Below are positions 12,229 to 25,280 of a DNA stretch of 64,000 nt, in pieces; position 1 is the stretch's first letter, and every line of letters starts with the position of its first letter. The notes beneath the pieces were generated by a model, which searched no databases, was not told the DNA's origin, and saw only the letters and a list, made by a program, of their open reading frames with translations. The position numbers and the translations under genes are program-made. Source of the stretch: Coffea arabica (lineage: Eukaryota > Streptophyta > Magnoliopsida > Gentianales > Rubiaceae); assembly GCF_036785885.1 (NCBI RefSeq), contig NC_092326.1:41688287-41752286 (forward strand), given 5' to 3'.

Positions 12229-14121
12229 TCAGGTATTTACTCCTAGCAGAAAACCATTGCTATAGGATGGAAAATTGCTAGAAGGCCCATAATTCCTAAC
12301 TGGAGACCTGAAAGGATTTGGTGTCATAGGATAGCTAATATGCAAGCCTGCACCACGAAGAACTTGTTTGGCACTTGAGCTTGAAATCTCAGACTGACAA
12401 GAGAAGAAGGCAGGATGTTCCCTCAAATTTATCAAGTCAAGTGCTCCAACCCAACTTGCATTGGTCTCCAACTCACAATTTAAAGCCAAGATAACTTGCG
12501 GACTAGGAAGGTAAGCAACTTCCTCTTGATAAATACCTCTTACAAAATTGATCCTGACTCTGCTGCTTACTCCAGATGTTGTCCCAGATAAATTTGTTGG
12601 TACTTCAGGGCCAATCATAAACATCTGTATACTGCCCAGACCATTGAGCAGATGACCGATCTCCGCAAACGCTGGCATCCAATCCAACTCCCCTTTAGGT
12701 CCAATGTAGTGAACAATCACCTCTTTGCCTTTCAGTAAAAGGTTTTTGGAACTGATACTAAGAGCAGTTAATGCGTAGTATACTGTCAATGGGTGAGAGA
12801 GAATGTCAGCAACAGGGCTTGAAAAGGGCAAAGACCGAAGGTTGTAATACTCGGACCAACCAGAAAGGAGGATTATGCTTGACAAACCGTCCCTTGTATA
12901 ATCATCAATGGGTGAATCATGAGGATATTGATCGTCGTCCAGGTCACCCCATGAATCACGAAGGTCACCTTCAACAGGAAGTAAGCCATAGAACCAGCGG
13001 GAAAAGCAATTACACTTTCTTTTCCACATGCCTTTCTGGTGTACACCCAACGATTCAAGCCATTTACATGGTTGTTCCGCCGAACAATTGAACATAAAAA
13101 TTGTCATGGCCAGCTCTTCTTCTCTTTCCATCATGGCCTTGTACAGAGCGCATGTATCCTTATGTGCAACATTCCAGTCTTGATGCTGGCAGAGAGAACT
13201 ACAATAGACTATTGCACCACAGCGGCCACAACAAATTGATTGCTCACCACTAATCTCTTTCTCACACATCATGCACAGTCTGAAGCTGCCCACTGAGTCC
13301 ATATCAACTAAAGTCTCCTCCTTAGATGGTTCTGAGAGCTTGGTAGGAGTTGAGCTGGCCGTTGAGCTATTCTGTTCCTCATACCTGTGGCCAGGAGGGT
13401 GTGAAACCGTAACAGCAACAAGATCATTCCCTCTTGCCATTTCCAGGGGCCATTGGACATCAACTGTTTCAATAAATGATTCAAAGTACATCATTCGAGA
13501 CCACTTTGGTCCTGCATCATAATATTGCCTAAGGAGAGGAAGCACTAAAGGAATGGCTCTTAAAACAGCATACGCAAACTTAAGCTCTTCAAGAGTAGGA
13601 TTTCTGAACTGAAGTTCAACAGATGATGTGCAGCGAACAACGTCAATAACTGGAAATCGATCAGTACCCGAGACCTCCAAAGCTAATGACTTTATCATTC
13701 TCTTATTTGAAGGGAACATGATTGACTCCAGCTCATAAGTCACCCTCAAAAGCTCGGTGTTTGGAACTCGAATAGTCTCCCTAGAAGCAGTCATTTTTTT
13801 TGCATCATCATGAGCCCTGAACATGTAAATCCCTATATCCCCACCATTCCCACCAATAAACTGAACACAAGGAAATGGCTGTTTTCTGCTAGACCAGTCT
13901 GAATCCTTCCCCACCTTTATACCAAACAAATGCTCCGGGCGCAACCACTTCCATGGATCAGTCCTGTACAAAGCAGCGGCGGTTCTGTGCAGAGACTTAA
14001 TAAAAGGTGGAGTAATGCCATCCACCTTCAACAAACAAGTTCCTGATCCAGGACCAAGTCCTGGGCCACACCCAAATTGTTCTTGATATCTAGTAAACAA
14101 ATTCTTCAAATGCACATCCAT
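12229..14121 (-). CDS. MYND zinc-finger protein with MSS51-like C-terminal domain
   Basis: A conserved plant protein often named 'zinc finger MYND domain-containing protein 15'. Its molecular role is not established. The coding region is one exon of 630 residues. The start is ATG at 14121 (MDVHLKNLFTRYQEQFG); the longer open frame begins at a non-ATG codon (TTG), so it was rejected as the start. A conserved N-terminal half (PGLGPGSGTCLLKVDG, RTDPWKWLRPEHLFGIKVGK) precedes the MYND finger at about residues 281-322. The zinc ligands appear as CMMC, CCGRC, YCSSLC and a final HKDTC. The C-terminal half (KGKEVIVHYIGPKGELDW, FVRGIYQEE, ALNCELE) resembles the MSS51/zf-MYND C-terminal domain. The protein ends NPFRSPVRNYGPSSNFPSYS plus a short tail, typical of plant homologues. 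Confidence 0.92.
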   Translation of the reverse strand: MDVHLKNLFTRYQEQFGCGPGLGPGSGTCLLKVDGITPPFIKSLHRTAAALYRTDPWKWLRPEHLFGIKVGKDSDWSSRKQPFPCVQFIGGNGGDIGIYMFRAHDDAKKMTASRETIRVPNTELLRVTYELESIMFPSNKRMIKSLALEVSGTDRFPVIDVVRCTSSVELQFRNPTLEELKFAYAVLRAIPLVLPLLRQYYDAGPKWSRMMYFESFIETVDVQWPLEMARGNDLVAVTVSHPPGHRYEEQNSSTASSTPTKLSEPSKEETLVDMDSVGSFRLCMMCEKEISGEQSICCGRCGAIVYCSSLCQHQDWNVAHKDTCALYKAMMEREEELAMTIFMFNCSAEQPCKWLESLGVHQKGMWKRKCNCFSRWFYGLLPVEGDLRDSWGDLDDDQYPHDSPIDDYTRDGLSSIILLSGWSEYYNLRSLPFSSPVADILSHPLTVYYALTALSISSKNLLLKGKEVIVHYIGPKGELDWMPAFAEIGHLLNGLGSIQMFMIGPEVPTNLSGTTSGVSSRVRINFVRGIYQEEVAYLPSPQVILALNCELETNASWVGALDLINLREHPAFFSCQSEISSSSAKQVLRGAGLHISYPMTPNPFRSPVRNYGPSSNFPSYSNGFLLGVNT

Positions 14122-16073
14122 AGTAACTTCCCCACACCCGCAGAACAGATCGACCAAATTTCTTGAAAACCCACAAACAATTTAGACCTCCAAGTCTAGC
14201 AATTTAACTCGGGCATATCAGTTCTATCAGAATTTCCAACTGGTTCAAGACTACCCCTTTCAATGATATTTTGCCTTGAAACAGCCAACCCACAAATTAC
14301 ATACAAGAAAGAAGTGATCTTTACTCACTTCAACTATAATGAAAGCTATTGAAGCATTTCTGAATGAGGGATCACACGATTTCTTGAATTAAGCCACTGA
14401 TAAAAGCATAGATCAAAAGCTAATCTCGTGTATGCGCAATTCAATTTGTAAATAGTATGTACTGCTGAATAAATAGTTGTTGATAAAGACCATGAGTTCG
14501 CGTTCGTACCAGCTCTATGCCTCTGCTCTGCATTTCCATTTTGCTGCCTGAAGTGAACTGAACTATTCAAAGCTGAAGAAAGTCTGAAGTGGTTCAAAGA
14601 ACATCTAGGCAGTCAACATGGAGTGTGGAGTTTCAATATTTTGGATCAAATTTGAAAATCTCAAATGGGCTCTAGTTTTGGGTCTCTTGCAGTTTTGGGC
14701 CCTTTTTTGGCCCAGTTTTTGGGCAGTCTACAATTTTTTTTAGTCCAGTTTTTATACGCCGGGGTTTTCTATTTTTCTCTTAATGGGAGTTTTGGGTAAC
14801 ACGTGTCCAATCTCTACAAATCAGGTGGCCAAGGAATAAGCAGTTACTCAGACCGGATAGCTGGTTGCACAGAAAGAATAACTGTAAAAGGCATTTTTTA
14901 GATATTACAACAATAAAGCCTATGTAAGTAATTAACTTGGTGTTAACTTTATATATTTTCAAATTTATTCTTATTTATCTCTATAATCCATTAACTCTTT
15001 TTTCTACTGTCAGCTGACACATGAATCTATATATAGAATTTGTCCTTTGATAAAAAAAAAATTGTTCATATTTTTGTATAATACACTTTTTTATTGCATG
15101 TTACACAAAATAGTTATATTCACTTGCACTATTTTTATGATTCTTTAAATTAAAAATATTTTTTGGACAAGTTGCACTTGCATTGAGTGTGTCCCGATAG
15201 CTAGTCTTATAACTTTTTGCCAATTTTTTTTTTGTATCATGAAAATGTGTTTCAATTATTTTTTTCAAATCATTTTAACTATTTTTATTTGACACATATC
15301 ATATTATGCAAATTGCTATACACGTGTGACATCATTCAAAGTGTTAAGCTATTAATCCAAAAGATTTTTCCAAATAATCTCCAATTCAAACACGCTACCA
15401 TTTCGAATGAATTATTTTGTGATATAATGTATATGAAATGAAAAAATAGTTCAAAATTATTTTTATAATACAAGCAGATTAATATTTGAATTTCTTTTCG
15501 AATTATAGTATCCAAACGGACATATACCTCCAGTAATAAGATTGTCCGCCACTGCCAGATCAAAACTTGAAGGATAAGAGGGAAAACAAATTTTAAAAAA
15601 ATGATTTTATTTTTCTCTATCTTTGTCCATGCAAATAAATCTTATGGGTTGCAATTTTTCAAGCAAAAAATTTCATATTTTCTGTGAACACATTTTATAA
15701 TTTGTTTTCTACATCCATCAAATTACTATAATTTATTTTTTTAACAAAAACCTCTAAAAAATTCTTACCGTAGAGATACCGACCCAAAACAGGGCGGAGC
15801 GTGGGCATTCAGTCTCCTAATCCGAGTAGAAATCATCTGGCCATTCATCGGATGGATCCAAATCCACGCGTCCAAAATATCTTTCCCCTCTCATCCTCCT
15901 GGCTTATTTATTTTACACCACAAGTCCTCCCCCCTACCCTTCCCAGGTACATTATATTCCCCCGCTACAGGTAGGGTTTCCTCCCCTTTTTGGCCCTAAT
16001 CGCTTCTCCTCTTCCTTTTTACCAAATCCATCTCAAATCTAGGGCTTTTTTCTTCCTTTCCTAGAAATTAACC
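14122..16073. other. Divergent intergenic region between MYND gene and RBP45
   Basis: About 1.95 kb shared by two divergent genes. The part next to 14121 is probably the MYND 5' UTR, perhaps with an untranslated intron. The middle (14900-15780) is strongly AT-rich and repeat-like with no gene. The right end is the RBP45 5' UTR, rich in pyrimidines. Confidence 0.55.
15972..15979 (-). promoter_or_regulatory. Telo-box (AAACCCTA) in RBP45 leader
   Basis: TAGGGTTT lies about 95 bases before the RBP45 start codon. The complement AAACCCTA is the plant telo-box, common near starts of translation and RNA-binding genes (established). A second similar motif (CTAGGGCTTT) lies near 16039. Confidence 0.5.
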
Positions 16074-19000
16074 ATGATGCAACCGGCCACCACTATGGTT
16101 CCGCCACCACAGCAACAGCAACAATACCAACAACAACCACCACCTCCGCAGCAGTGGATGGCCCCGCAGCAGCAACCTCCGCAGCCGCAGTATCAGGTCC
16201 CGCCGCCACAGCAGCAGCAGCTGCCTGCTTATTATTATCAGCAGCCTCCGCCTCAGCAGCAGCAGCCACCGCAGCAGTATGCCGCCTCTGTTGCCGCGGT
16301 TGGTGCCGATCCCAATGCTTCCGACGGGATCCGCAGCCTCTGGATCGGAGATCTGCAGTATTGGATGGACGAGCAGTACCTTCTCAGTTGCTTCTCCCAA
16401 ACCGGCGAGGTGTGTGTATATAAAGTTTTCTTTTTTTTTTCTTTTGACATAAAATTTATGATTTACTTTCTTATATCTTCTTTCATCGCCATTAATGAAT
16501 AGGGTTTCATAGGGAAATTTAGAAGATTTGTTTTTGGCTATAAATGGAAAGGGTATATTTTGGATTGAGCTATCTATGGGTGTATCTGAAATTTTCACTT
16601 GAAAAGCAAATGGTTATCTTTAAAATTGGGCATCCAGAATATATTTGTACTTTAGTTTGTTTATTTATATGTTTGAAGGGGGTTAACAAGGAGGGCCTTC
16701 AGTCTGAGTTGTAAGGATGATTCTGGATGTGTTTATACATGTTACATAATGTGGTTAGCTTGTAAAGGGAATTGGGTTTCCTTTTCATGCGGTGACGTGC
16801 CATGGAGATAGGAGTTTTTTTTTTTGTGAATAATGATCTTGGGTGGAATTTTCGTTGTTGGTAGGGTTGTATAATGTGAATATGATTTACGAAGCTTAGG
16901 TGCAATGTGGAATTGATGATGTCGTTTTTTTTAAGGTTTCAAGCTGAAAAATGAAAATATTTATTATTTTTTTGAATTAATCTACTTTTTGCATGAAAAG
17001 TTGGTGCTTTTGTTTTTTCCTTGTGCGTTTTTGCTGAGGACCATTGTTTGAAGTGCTTCTTTTGATGCATATTATCTACTCGGTCTTGTTTTGCTAGTGA
17101 AAAGTGACATTCTCGCTGAGTTACAGATACTTTTGAAAAACTTAGAAGCTTTGCTACAGTGTTGGATTTGTTCTTTGTTTTTGATTCTTGCATCTAGCTG
17201 CTATTCCTGCCATGTTTATTTCCTTTCGTGGGAATGTGCCTTTAATAATTGCTGTTTGATACTCAGGTTTTGTCAGCTAAAGTTATTCGCAACAAGCAAA
17301 CGGGTCAGTCAGAGGGTTACGGATTCATTGAGTTTGTGAGTCATGCTGGTGCGGAGCGGAACCTACAGGCATATAATGGAACCTTGATGCCAAATGTCGA
17401 GCAACACTTTAGATTGAACTGGGCATCTATGGGTGCTGGCGAAAAGCGTTCAGATGATTCTCCTGATTACACAATTTTCGTTGGGGACTTGGCAGCTGAC
17501 GTTACTGATTATATGCTTCAAGAGACATTCAGGGCCCACTATAGTTCAGTCAAGGGTGCAAAAGTTGTAACTGATAGGATTACTGGGCGTACAAAGGGTT
17601 ATGGATTTGTAAGGTTTGGAGATGAAAGTGAACAATTGCATGCTATGACTGAGATGAATGGAAAGTTTTGTTCAACAAGGCCCATGAGAATTGGTCCAGC
17701 TGCTAACAAGAAAACTATGGGTGGCCAGACAAAAGGTATGTTTAACTTTCATCGTGTAATTCTGATGGCTACATTATTGCCAGAACAATTAGTGAATGGA
17801 TGTTGATTTGAGATTTATGGTTTGATACTGCTTTATACTTGGAGGAATTTTGCAGGTCTCATTCTGTATGATTGGCTTTGCTTATTGAGTTTTTTGTTGA
17901 CTGGGGCTGGATTTTAGTTACTTGGAGATGTTGCTTTCTTTTGATCTCACTTGATTAAGTCTGCTGTTGAGATTCCTTTCTTTCACTTAGCGCTTGAATT
18001 CTTGAAGATAATCGCCAGTTTAAAACCTCATTTCCTTCGCGTACTTTAAACATATTCGGATGTAAAATTGGAACTTGCAAAATCTTATAAAACTCCGGTT
18101 GTCTCAAAGCAGGGTGTCAGGAGGCTCTATCATTTAGGGGCCTGGAGCTAATTTCAGCCGAATGATAACCCTTTTAGTGCGTGGTCTGGCGTAGGTCAGT
18201 TTTATATTGATGTCGTTAATTTTGTCTTTATTTCGGTTCCTCTTGGAGTTACTTTACTACAATTTTTCGATTTTCTCTTCTTCAATTCAGTTTGCTTACT
18301 TACCATTCAGCCAAGTTACTTTCCTTTAATTTCCAGCCACTTTTCATATTTTAGTACTGTCATTTTCTTATTTATGAAAGCCAAGTATTAATCTCCCTCT
18401 ACAAATTCCTTACTGCAGTTCAATTTGGTTTTGTTTAGTTTACTCCTATTACCCATCCATTAGTTTTATTTACCTGTGTCACCATCAGAGCGCTTCATTG
18501 AGCTATCACAGAAATCTCTGGGTCAGGTCTTGAAACTTTGCCTAGTCGGTATGCTTTCAGTTTTTGACGTGGTCTTGTTCTTGTTAATAGCTTTTTGAGG
18601 AGTAGATGGATGGAGTGGTTCGGTCAATCCATTTATGTTCAATTTGCTTTTATCCACTTGACCTTTCCCTTTCTTGCAATAAGCTTTGCTTCCATATGAA
18701 CTTCTCTTTGCAATGGGGGAAAAGTGAACTATCCTGAAATTGTGTCTTATTATCAAGTCTGAATGGAAGATAATTTAGTTAAATGTTGAGTGTTTCTGTG
18801 TGTATGTAACCTCTTCTTTGTTATTGTTTATAAGTTAGACTTCCTCACTGCTGTTGATCTATGTAGCTCTTAAGAATCAATTTGGTTTTGCATATTTGGA
18901 CTTGTTGGCGGAAGAACCTATTCATCATGATGTTATTTTACACTGGACGTGGAAGTTTTATGCAGTCTATTTTTCCATTCTAGAAAAGAAAACCAAAAAG

Positions 19001-20341
19001 ATCTTAGCTGGATTATTCTTTTCCGTTTTCTATTTGCCCTTTCTTTAATCTTCGTGTTACATTACTATCATTGCACTGGAGCAAATAATATTTGCAATTT
19101 CATTTTCATCTCACGTACTTTTTATATTGCCCATTAATGAGTGTCCTAGATGTCTGGTCATTTGATGTGCAAATCTGTGTTCTTCATTCTTCTGATATGA
19201 TTATCTTGGAGCTTGTTTGTCAGAGGTCTTCTACTTGTCAGTTTGTTGTTTGCCAATTTTTTTTGTCTAGTTTGATGTTGTAAACAGGTCATCGTGTATA
19301 TTCTGGGCGGCAAGTGAATTTGTTATTTTCCCTGTTACCCTCATATTTGCTTTTAATTTTGCAGCTTCATATCAGGGTACTCAAGGAACTCCGAATGAGG
19401 ATGATCCATCTAATACAACAGTTAGTATATTGTGTGATATGATATATCTGCTTTTCTGAGAAGTATTTGCTCACCATTGAGTAATTATAATTGCAGTTGT
19501 TTGTTGGGAACTTGGACTCCAACGTCACAGACGAACATCTGAGGCAGGTTTTTGGGAACTATGGGCAGTTACTTCATGTGAAGATACCAGTAGGAAAGAG
19601 ATGTGGTTTTGTTCAATTCGCTGATAGGTAAATGATTTGAAATATTTCCAATGGAGAAGAGATGCGGTAAACAATGTTCTAAATGTTCTTTGCATTCATT
19701 GCAACAGAAGCTGTGCTGAGGAAGCTCTGCGTTTGTTGAATGGAACCCAACTGGGTGGCCAAAACATTCGACTTTCATGGGGCCGTAGTCCTTCAAACAA
19801 ACAGGTTCTTCATGTTTAATGAGCTGCTTTTACCATGTTTTATTCCAATGTTCTGTGATGCTGAAATACAACATGTATATTCTGTTTAACTATTCAGCCT
19901 CAAGTGGATGCAAGCCAATGGAATAGTGGCTACTACGGCTATGCTTCTGGATATGAAACCTATGGGTATGCTCCAGCAGCCCAGGACCCAAACATGTACT
20001 ACGGAGGGTACCCTGGGTATGGGAATTACCCGCCACAGACACAACAGCAGCCGCAGATGATGCAGCAACCTCAGGTTTTCTTTCTGCTAATTTTTCAAAA
20101 AGATAGAATGAGAACTATGAATCAGAACTTTTTCTTTTACCCTTATTTACATCAGAAAACTACAACTATTTTCATAAAGGAAGCATCTGTTTACCCGGGA
20201 CCTTTATCCCTCCCTGCCCCGAGACGGGTGGTAGTTGCCTTAGGGATACGTTTCTCGCTTCTTCTTTTTTCGTTTTCTTTTTTGGGGGCTCTTGGTTTGA
20301 TCTGGTGTAGGAAATGACCGGTGCCAAATATTTTGCAGTGA
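16074..20341 (+). CDS. RBP45: RBP45-type poly(U)/poly(A)-binding protein, three RRMs
   Basis: A nuclear hnRNP-like protein of the plant RBP45/RBP47 family that binds U-rich and poly(A) RNA (family knowledge). Exons: 16074-16409, 17267-17735, 19365-19420, 19497-19627, 19708-19804, 19898-20074, then a terminal exon. About 422 residues. The N-terminus (about 1-80) is Gln/Pro-rich. RRM1 is about 88-166 and split by intron 1 (LWIGDLQYWMDE, GYGFIEF). RRM2 is about 180-258 (YTIFVGDLAADVTDYMLQET, KGYGFVRF). RRM3 is about 288-363 (LFVGNLDSNVTDEHLRQVFG, CGFVQF). A Gly/Tyr/Gln tail follows. RRM2 fits RBP45 rather than RBP47. The last join is uncertain: a good acceptor at 20338 puts TGA at once (20339-20341), while an acceptor near 20310 would add about 13 residues. 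Confidence 0.93.
17736..19364 (+). other. Long RBP45 intron 2
   Basis: A 1.6-kb intron between the RRM2 exon and a 56-nt micro-exon encoding the RRM2-RRM3 linker. It holds no coherent second gene. Several short open frames here have no family features. Confidence 0.7.
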
Positions 20342-20399
20342 TTTGCTGGTAAGAGATGGTGATGGAAATCTTCTTGGTAATTTGGACCATTTCTTGACA

Positions 20400-22010
20400 A
20401 GAGAGGCTGCGCAGTTGTGGGAGTTATGCAGTGTAGTGTAGCTGGATATCATAGACTGGGCTAAATATGAGTCGTGTTCTGCCAGAGGCATCCTTTGGCT
20501 GTGTACTCCATTTTTTTTTCCCCATTTCCGGTTTATAAATTGGTCTAACAATTTGGCTCTCTGTAGTGCAAGCTGCATGCATGTGTTTATACGTTTGGAT
20601 TGGTTTATTGTTCAACTTTTAACTCTATTTTCGACCCGTGCCTGGTTTGAGTTATGTGCTCTTGATTGCCGTATAGATTTTGCTGTCCTGTTCTGAAATT
20701 GATTACCCCGGTGAACCCTGAACTGGCAAATACTACTATATATCAAACCTGGATAAAACCAAAGTAGGTCGAGTCTTGTTCAAGCAAAGTCTCGATCGAG
20801 CCCTTTCGAGTGAAAATCTCTGTTCCATTTGACTTATACCAAGGCTTTTCTTGTACTCCCTCAACCAAGAATATGAAGGTCACGATTTCAAACAAAAGTT
20901 GATAATCGCGGAGTGATGAAGTAAAAGATTGAAAGTTTGCTTTGAAAAAAGTGGGAATACATTATGTTATACTGTGACAATTGTCTGTTAATGTACGAGG
21001 AGGATCCCCGGTATGGAAGCAAATATTTGACAAAAATATCTTTTAAAGAAAAAGGAAACAGAAAAACAATGTGGGATTGTTATTGTTTTTTTTTTTTGGA
21101 AGGATGCATGCAACATGCTTCGATAAGCATCTATTGAACAGCCTCTATGGTCTCATGTCCAATTGGACTTGCTACTCGGGGAAAGGATATAGCAGACAAA
21201 ATTGCTTCCAGTACCATAGACAGAGAGTCCGGACACAGAAATTTTCCAATTTTTCATGTTCTTAATACGAGGTTTCTATCTTCCTGAAGTACAGGACCGT
21301 CATCTGCACTTTAGCATCAGATACAAAGCTGTATGATGGCTTCACCTCGTGCTAATGGAATTTCAAGCTTTTCACAGCAACCCATTACTGAAAATCCAAA
21401 AGGGTCCCGTTTTCATACATACACGGAGAGGAGATCACCATCCAATTGTGTGAAGAACCTCTCTCTACTGCCGAAGATGACCCACTTCAGACAGTTTTGA
21501 AAAGAGAATACAAGTACATATTCTTGGTCTGCAAAAATGCTAGTACATATCCATTACAAATTGCAGTCTTTTTCAGTAAAACCATACAAGAACCACATCG
21601 ATACAGGGCAAGGAATCCCTGCTGGTTCTTCAGTCCATCGTTTTGTATTGTTAAAATTGGGTACTCGTAATAGTTTTAGTAGTATTTTTATTAGATTTCT
21701 TAGAGTTTTATTAGTATTACTGGCATGGAATGTATTTGATATTTAGGAATAATGGACAAACAATAATAATGTCAGGTCTCTTATGTCCGGCGCTAGACAT
21801 AATCCCAGTCAAATACATAACTTTGTTCGTTTAGGGTTAAGAAGCATATTTCGGTTCCCTTTTAGGATAGGACTTTCATGTCTTATAAATAGGCGTAATT
21901 AGAACTTTTATAATCAGACTTTTTCTCTCAAAAAAAAAATATATATATATATATATATCGTTGGCACATCTTCAACATGGCCTGTAACTGCTTAATCCTC
22001 AAGTTTCAGT
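20400..22010. other. Intergenic region, RBP45 3' UTR then unassigned DNA
   Basis: The first part is RBP45 3' UTR. The stretch 21650-21935 has a TATA-like CTTATAAATAGG followed by a pyrimidine tract, which looks like a decayed LTR promoter region, but I could not find paired ends. The rest shows nothing I can name. An AT microsatellite lies at 21940-21958. Confidence 0.4.
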
Positions 22011-22012
22011 AC

Positions 22013-22656
22013 TAAGGCTCCGTTTGATAACATTGAATCTGAATTCTGAATTCTGAATACTGAAATAATTAATTTGCTGAATTTTAAGCACTGAAAAGAG
22101 ATATATGAATGTCTGAATCTTAATGCTGAATCTATTTATACTGTTTGATAAATATTCATAACTTAATGCTTAATAAGCTAAATTGTACAATTTTGCCCTT
22201 CTATCTTTTAATTCAAAAAGGAAATAGAACCTATAATTTAATTAACTTAAAATTGTTAGGTATGAAAATGACAATGATTGTGAAGAGCAATGCATTCAAT
22301 GACAATGTTTCTTTGTGTGAGAAAAGGGTATGAATAGAGAATATCAGGTTGTTTTGTTTAATTAGATAAGGATTTTGAATAGGGAATATTAGGTTGTTTA
22401 ATTAGATAAGGATTTTGAATATAATTAACAAACAGGGATATATTTGGTAAATAAGATAAAGTAGTTGAAGTAAATCTCTTGATTCTTATCAAATTAAGCA
22501 TTCAGCTACGATTCTTGTACTGAAAAAAATACATACAAATTCAGCACCACTTAATAAGTTCAGCAGGTGAATTTTTATTTATCAAACACCCATAACATCT
22601 GAATGTCTGAATGAATTCAGTTTCAGCACTTTTTTATGTTATCAAACAGGCACTAA
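22013..22656. mobile_element. About 640-bp MITE, copy 1 (CGTTTGATAA ends)
   Basis: Ends read TAAGGCTCCGTTTGATAA on the left and, inverted, TTAGTGCCTGTTTGATAA on the right. The whole length is similar to a second copy at 30095-30730, which confirms the borders. No transposase is encoded. Copy 1 has an internal duplication near 22330-22420 (the unit TTAATTAGATAAGGATTTTG occurs twice). No clear target duplication was seen. Confidence 0.82.
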
Positions 22657-22659
22657 GTG

Positions 22660-24069
22660 ACTTTGACAGCCTGTAATCTGTGCCTTCAAATCATTTGTGA
22701 TGAACAATTATTGGTCATTTCACCAGTACCACTAAGTGAGATGCGAACGGTCCTCTTTCATATTACTAGTATATTCTAAGCCAAGCACATAAATCAAGAC
22801 AGGAAGGCACTTGATATCACGTCGAAACAGGTTCCTCATTTTTGAGATGGGAAAGAAAAGAAATGGATCTTCACTGCATCTAGACAGGTTCCTCATTTCA
22901 GTGCAGGGTCCTAAGTTAAAGGAAATTAGCCTACTAGCCATGCCCTTAAATCCTTTTATATCTCTGCCTCCAGATCCCAAAGAGCCAAGAGTTGATGAGC
23001 TGCCCAAACGGCTCACTCACTCAACGGTGTAGAGACAGATCAGAGGGAGGGTTCTAACATAAAAACTTTAAACCATTAAAATGTGGTCACTTATAGATAG
23101 ATATTTGTAAATGTGGGATTCCATTGAGCCCTTCAATTGTTTTTAGGGTTGATCATCTACAACTTTCGGAAATGGGTGAGGGGACGAAAGTGTTATTCAT
23201 TTGACAGGTTCTTGGAGTAAACTTTTTTTTTTTTTTTCTTTTCTTTGGTACGTGATTCTTGGAGCGAGCAAACTTAATCAGGCACATTTGAAATAGTAGA
23301 AGAATTTTAAAGCAGGTTCTTAATTAAGCTCGTAGCTTTGTAGATAAAAACATATGATGCATTGTTTCTCTAGCTAAAACTTCCTCCTCGGTACTTGCTT
23401 AAAAATGGACAGCAGAGTTGACACCCGAATTCAAATATCACTCTATCTTAGGACATAACGACTTGGGAAGGTTTCTACGCATATTCTTGCCCGCATTAAT
23501 TAGATGTACCGAGGCACTACTAGCTATTTAACTAGTAACATTATAGCAGATACTACCAGACATATATAGCAGATTAGAGTAATCAATCATGAGTCCTATT
23601 TCAACTGGGGATGACTTGGAGTCTCTTGAAATTTCGTCCTTAATTGATGTATTGTGTAAGACTTTCTTGTGATGTGCCCATGCACGGGCGGGAGTTAGTC
23701 TTATAGTCTTTGTGATTTGATTTGTTTAACATTGGACTAAGAGATACAAACGGTTTCCATAAGGAAACGTTTTCTTCAGTCACTTATAATTTTTGAGGAT
23801 ACAAAATTACATGAGGATTACAGACTACGATCAAAGTCAAATAGTTAGCTTGTGTAACTTGAAAGGAAGATGGTTAATCATTGTACCTGCCAACCTCATG
23901 CAATAAATTAGCCAATTGCCTTGAGACTTGAGAGTGCCTGGAGCTGGAGGATGACATTTGCAGGCTTGTCCTTGTTTTATTCCATTTTTCCTCAATCGTG
24001 TCAATTTTCAAATTTTATTTATTTTTGCACCGCTGACCATCATCCTTCATGCCGGTGGAGTTTTTAACC

Positions 24070-24131
<62 letters not shown>

Positions 24132-25260
24132 TGTGAATGTGGTCTGGCCGAGCATCCCTTTGACTTTTGGGCCTGTACACGCAAGTGATCACAAGCTCAT
24201 CCTTCTCATTTTTCTTAGAGAAAATCCCATAATAGGAAGTCGCTGTCCAGAAGTAAGATTGGCGTGAGGTTTATATGTTTGGCATTATTCGTTTGTAGGT
24301 CATGTTAGACGTCTCAAGAATCATATTATGAACCTTTTGTTCAAAAAAAAAAAATGTTTGGCATTAATTATTCGATAATCTCTTAACGGGAAAGTAAAGA
24401 TTATGCCGAACCCTCAAATTCTTAGCATGAATTTTAGAAGCGTACCCCTGGCAAGGAAGCAGTCAAGCAACACCATTTGGATTGAGGTTTCCTACGATTG
24501 CTAGATGAAGTGCACCATGCAATTCATGAATTTGAATTTGAACAGATATGATTGAAAAAGGTAGAAACCCGAATTCATACTAGTTTGAGGAGCAGCCACA
24601 ATCAGGACACATTTGCTTGATGATTGATTTTGGATGGCTGGAGGACTTAGTTTTATCATATAAACCATCATTTCCTTATTATGTGGAAATGGCCTCTTTT
24701 CTCCATCGTCAATTAACATTGTTTTGTTCATAATGAACAAGGTTTTTAATAAATTAACAGGAATCCTAAAGAGGTCGGTTGCTTAAGAGATTATGAATGG
24801 TAACTAACTAAGATAGATGATACACTTCATCTGCAGAAAGATATCAGTAACTATCAGTTGTAAGTCGGGCGGTGGGGAGCTTTCTTGCGATCAAAGGATT
24901 AAACATCTTTGGAGTAAAGGCTCAACAAAGAGTTCTTGTATACCTATGCTCAGTTGGTCCGTGTGGTTTAGGACATTGATGGAGTACGCTAGCTATAATC
25001 TTGTGTTTTTAGTTTTTACCATTAGCGGAAACCCCATCTTATATTTCGTCTGTTAACCTTCTCTTCTCATATTTAGTCTCACACATGCTACAAACTTCAT
25101 GAGTTACGTGTAATTTACAGTATTGTTTTTAGAAGATTATCCGCTTTGTCCACCAACCACAACCTAAAGGTCAACTATATATAACAGATAAGGTTAAACA
25201 ACCTTGTTAAATTTTTTCTCCAGGTTTTCCTAGCCAGTTGATAATTGTCATTTTAAAACC
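22660..25260. other. Intergenic region without recognised genes
   Basis: AT-rich sequence containing poly-T runs, an AT microsatellite and short frames with no family signature. Nothing supports a gene before the small basic gene at 25468. Confidence 0.5.
24073..24128. repeat. (AT)n microsatellite
   Basis: Nearly uninterrupted AT dinucleotides over about 56 bases. They create a spurious Ile-Tyr reading frame. Confidence 0.95.
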
Positions 25261-25280
25261 CAATCATGTAATAATTATAC

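Noticed and set aside
12771-13522. Open frames antisense to the MYND gene
   Set aside because: They overlap a strongly conserved single-exon coding region on the other strand and show no family features.
14122-14157. Twelve extra N-terminal residues on the MYND protein
   Set aside because: The frame begins at a TTG codon there; the first ATG (14121) matches the conserved MDVHLKNLF start.
21650-21935. A complete LTR
   Set aside because: TATA-like and pyrimidine signals exist, but no matching partner, primer-binding site or target duplication was seen.
23958-24267. Frames with long Ile-Tyr runs
   Set aside because: Pure product of the AT microsatellite.
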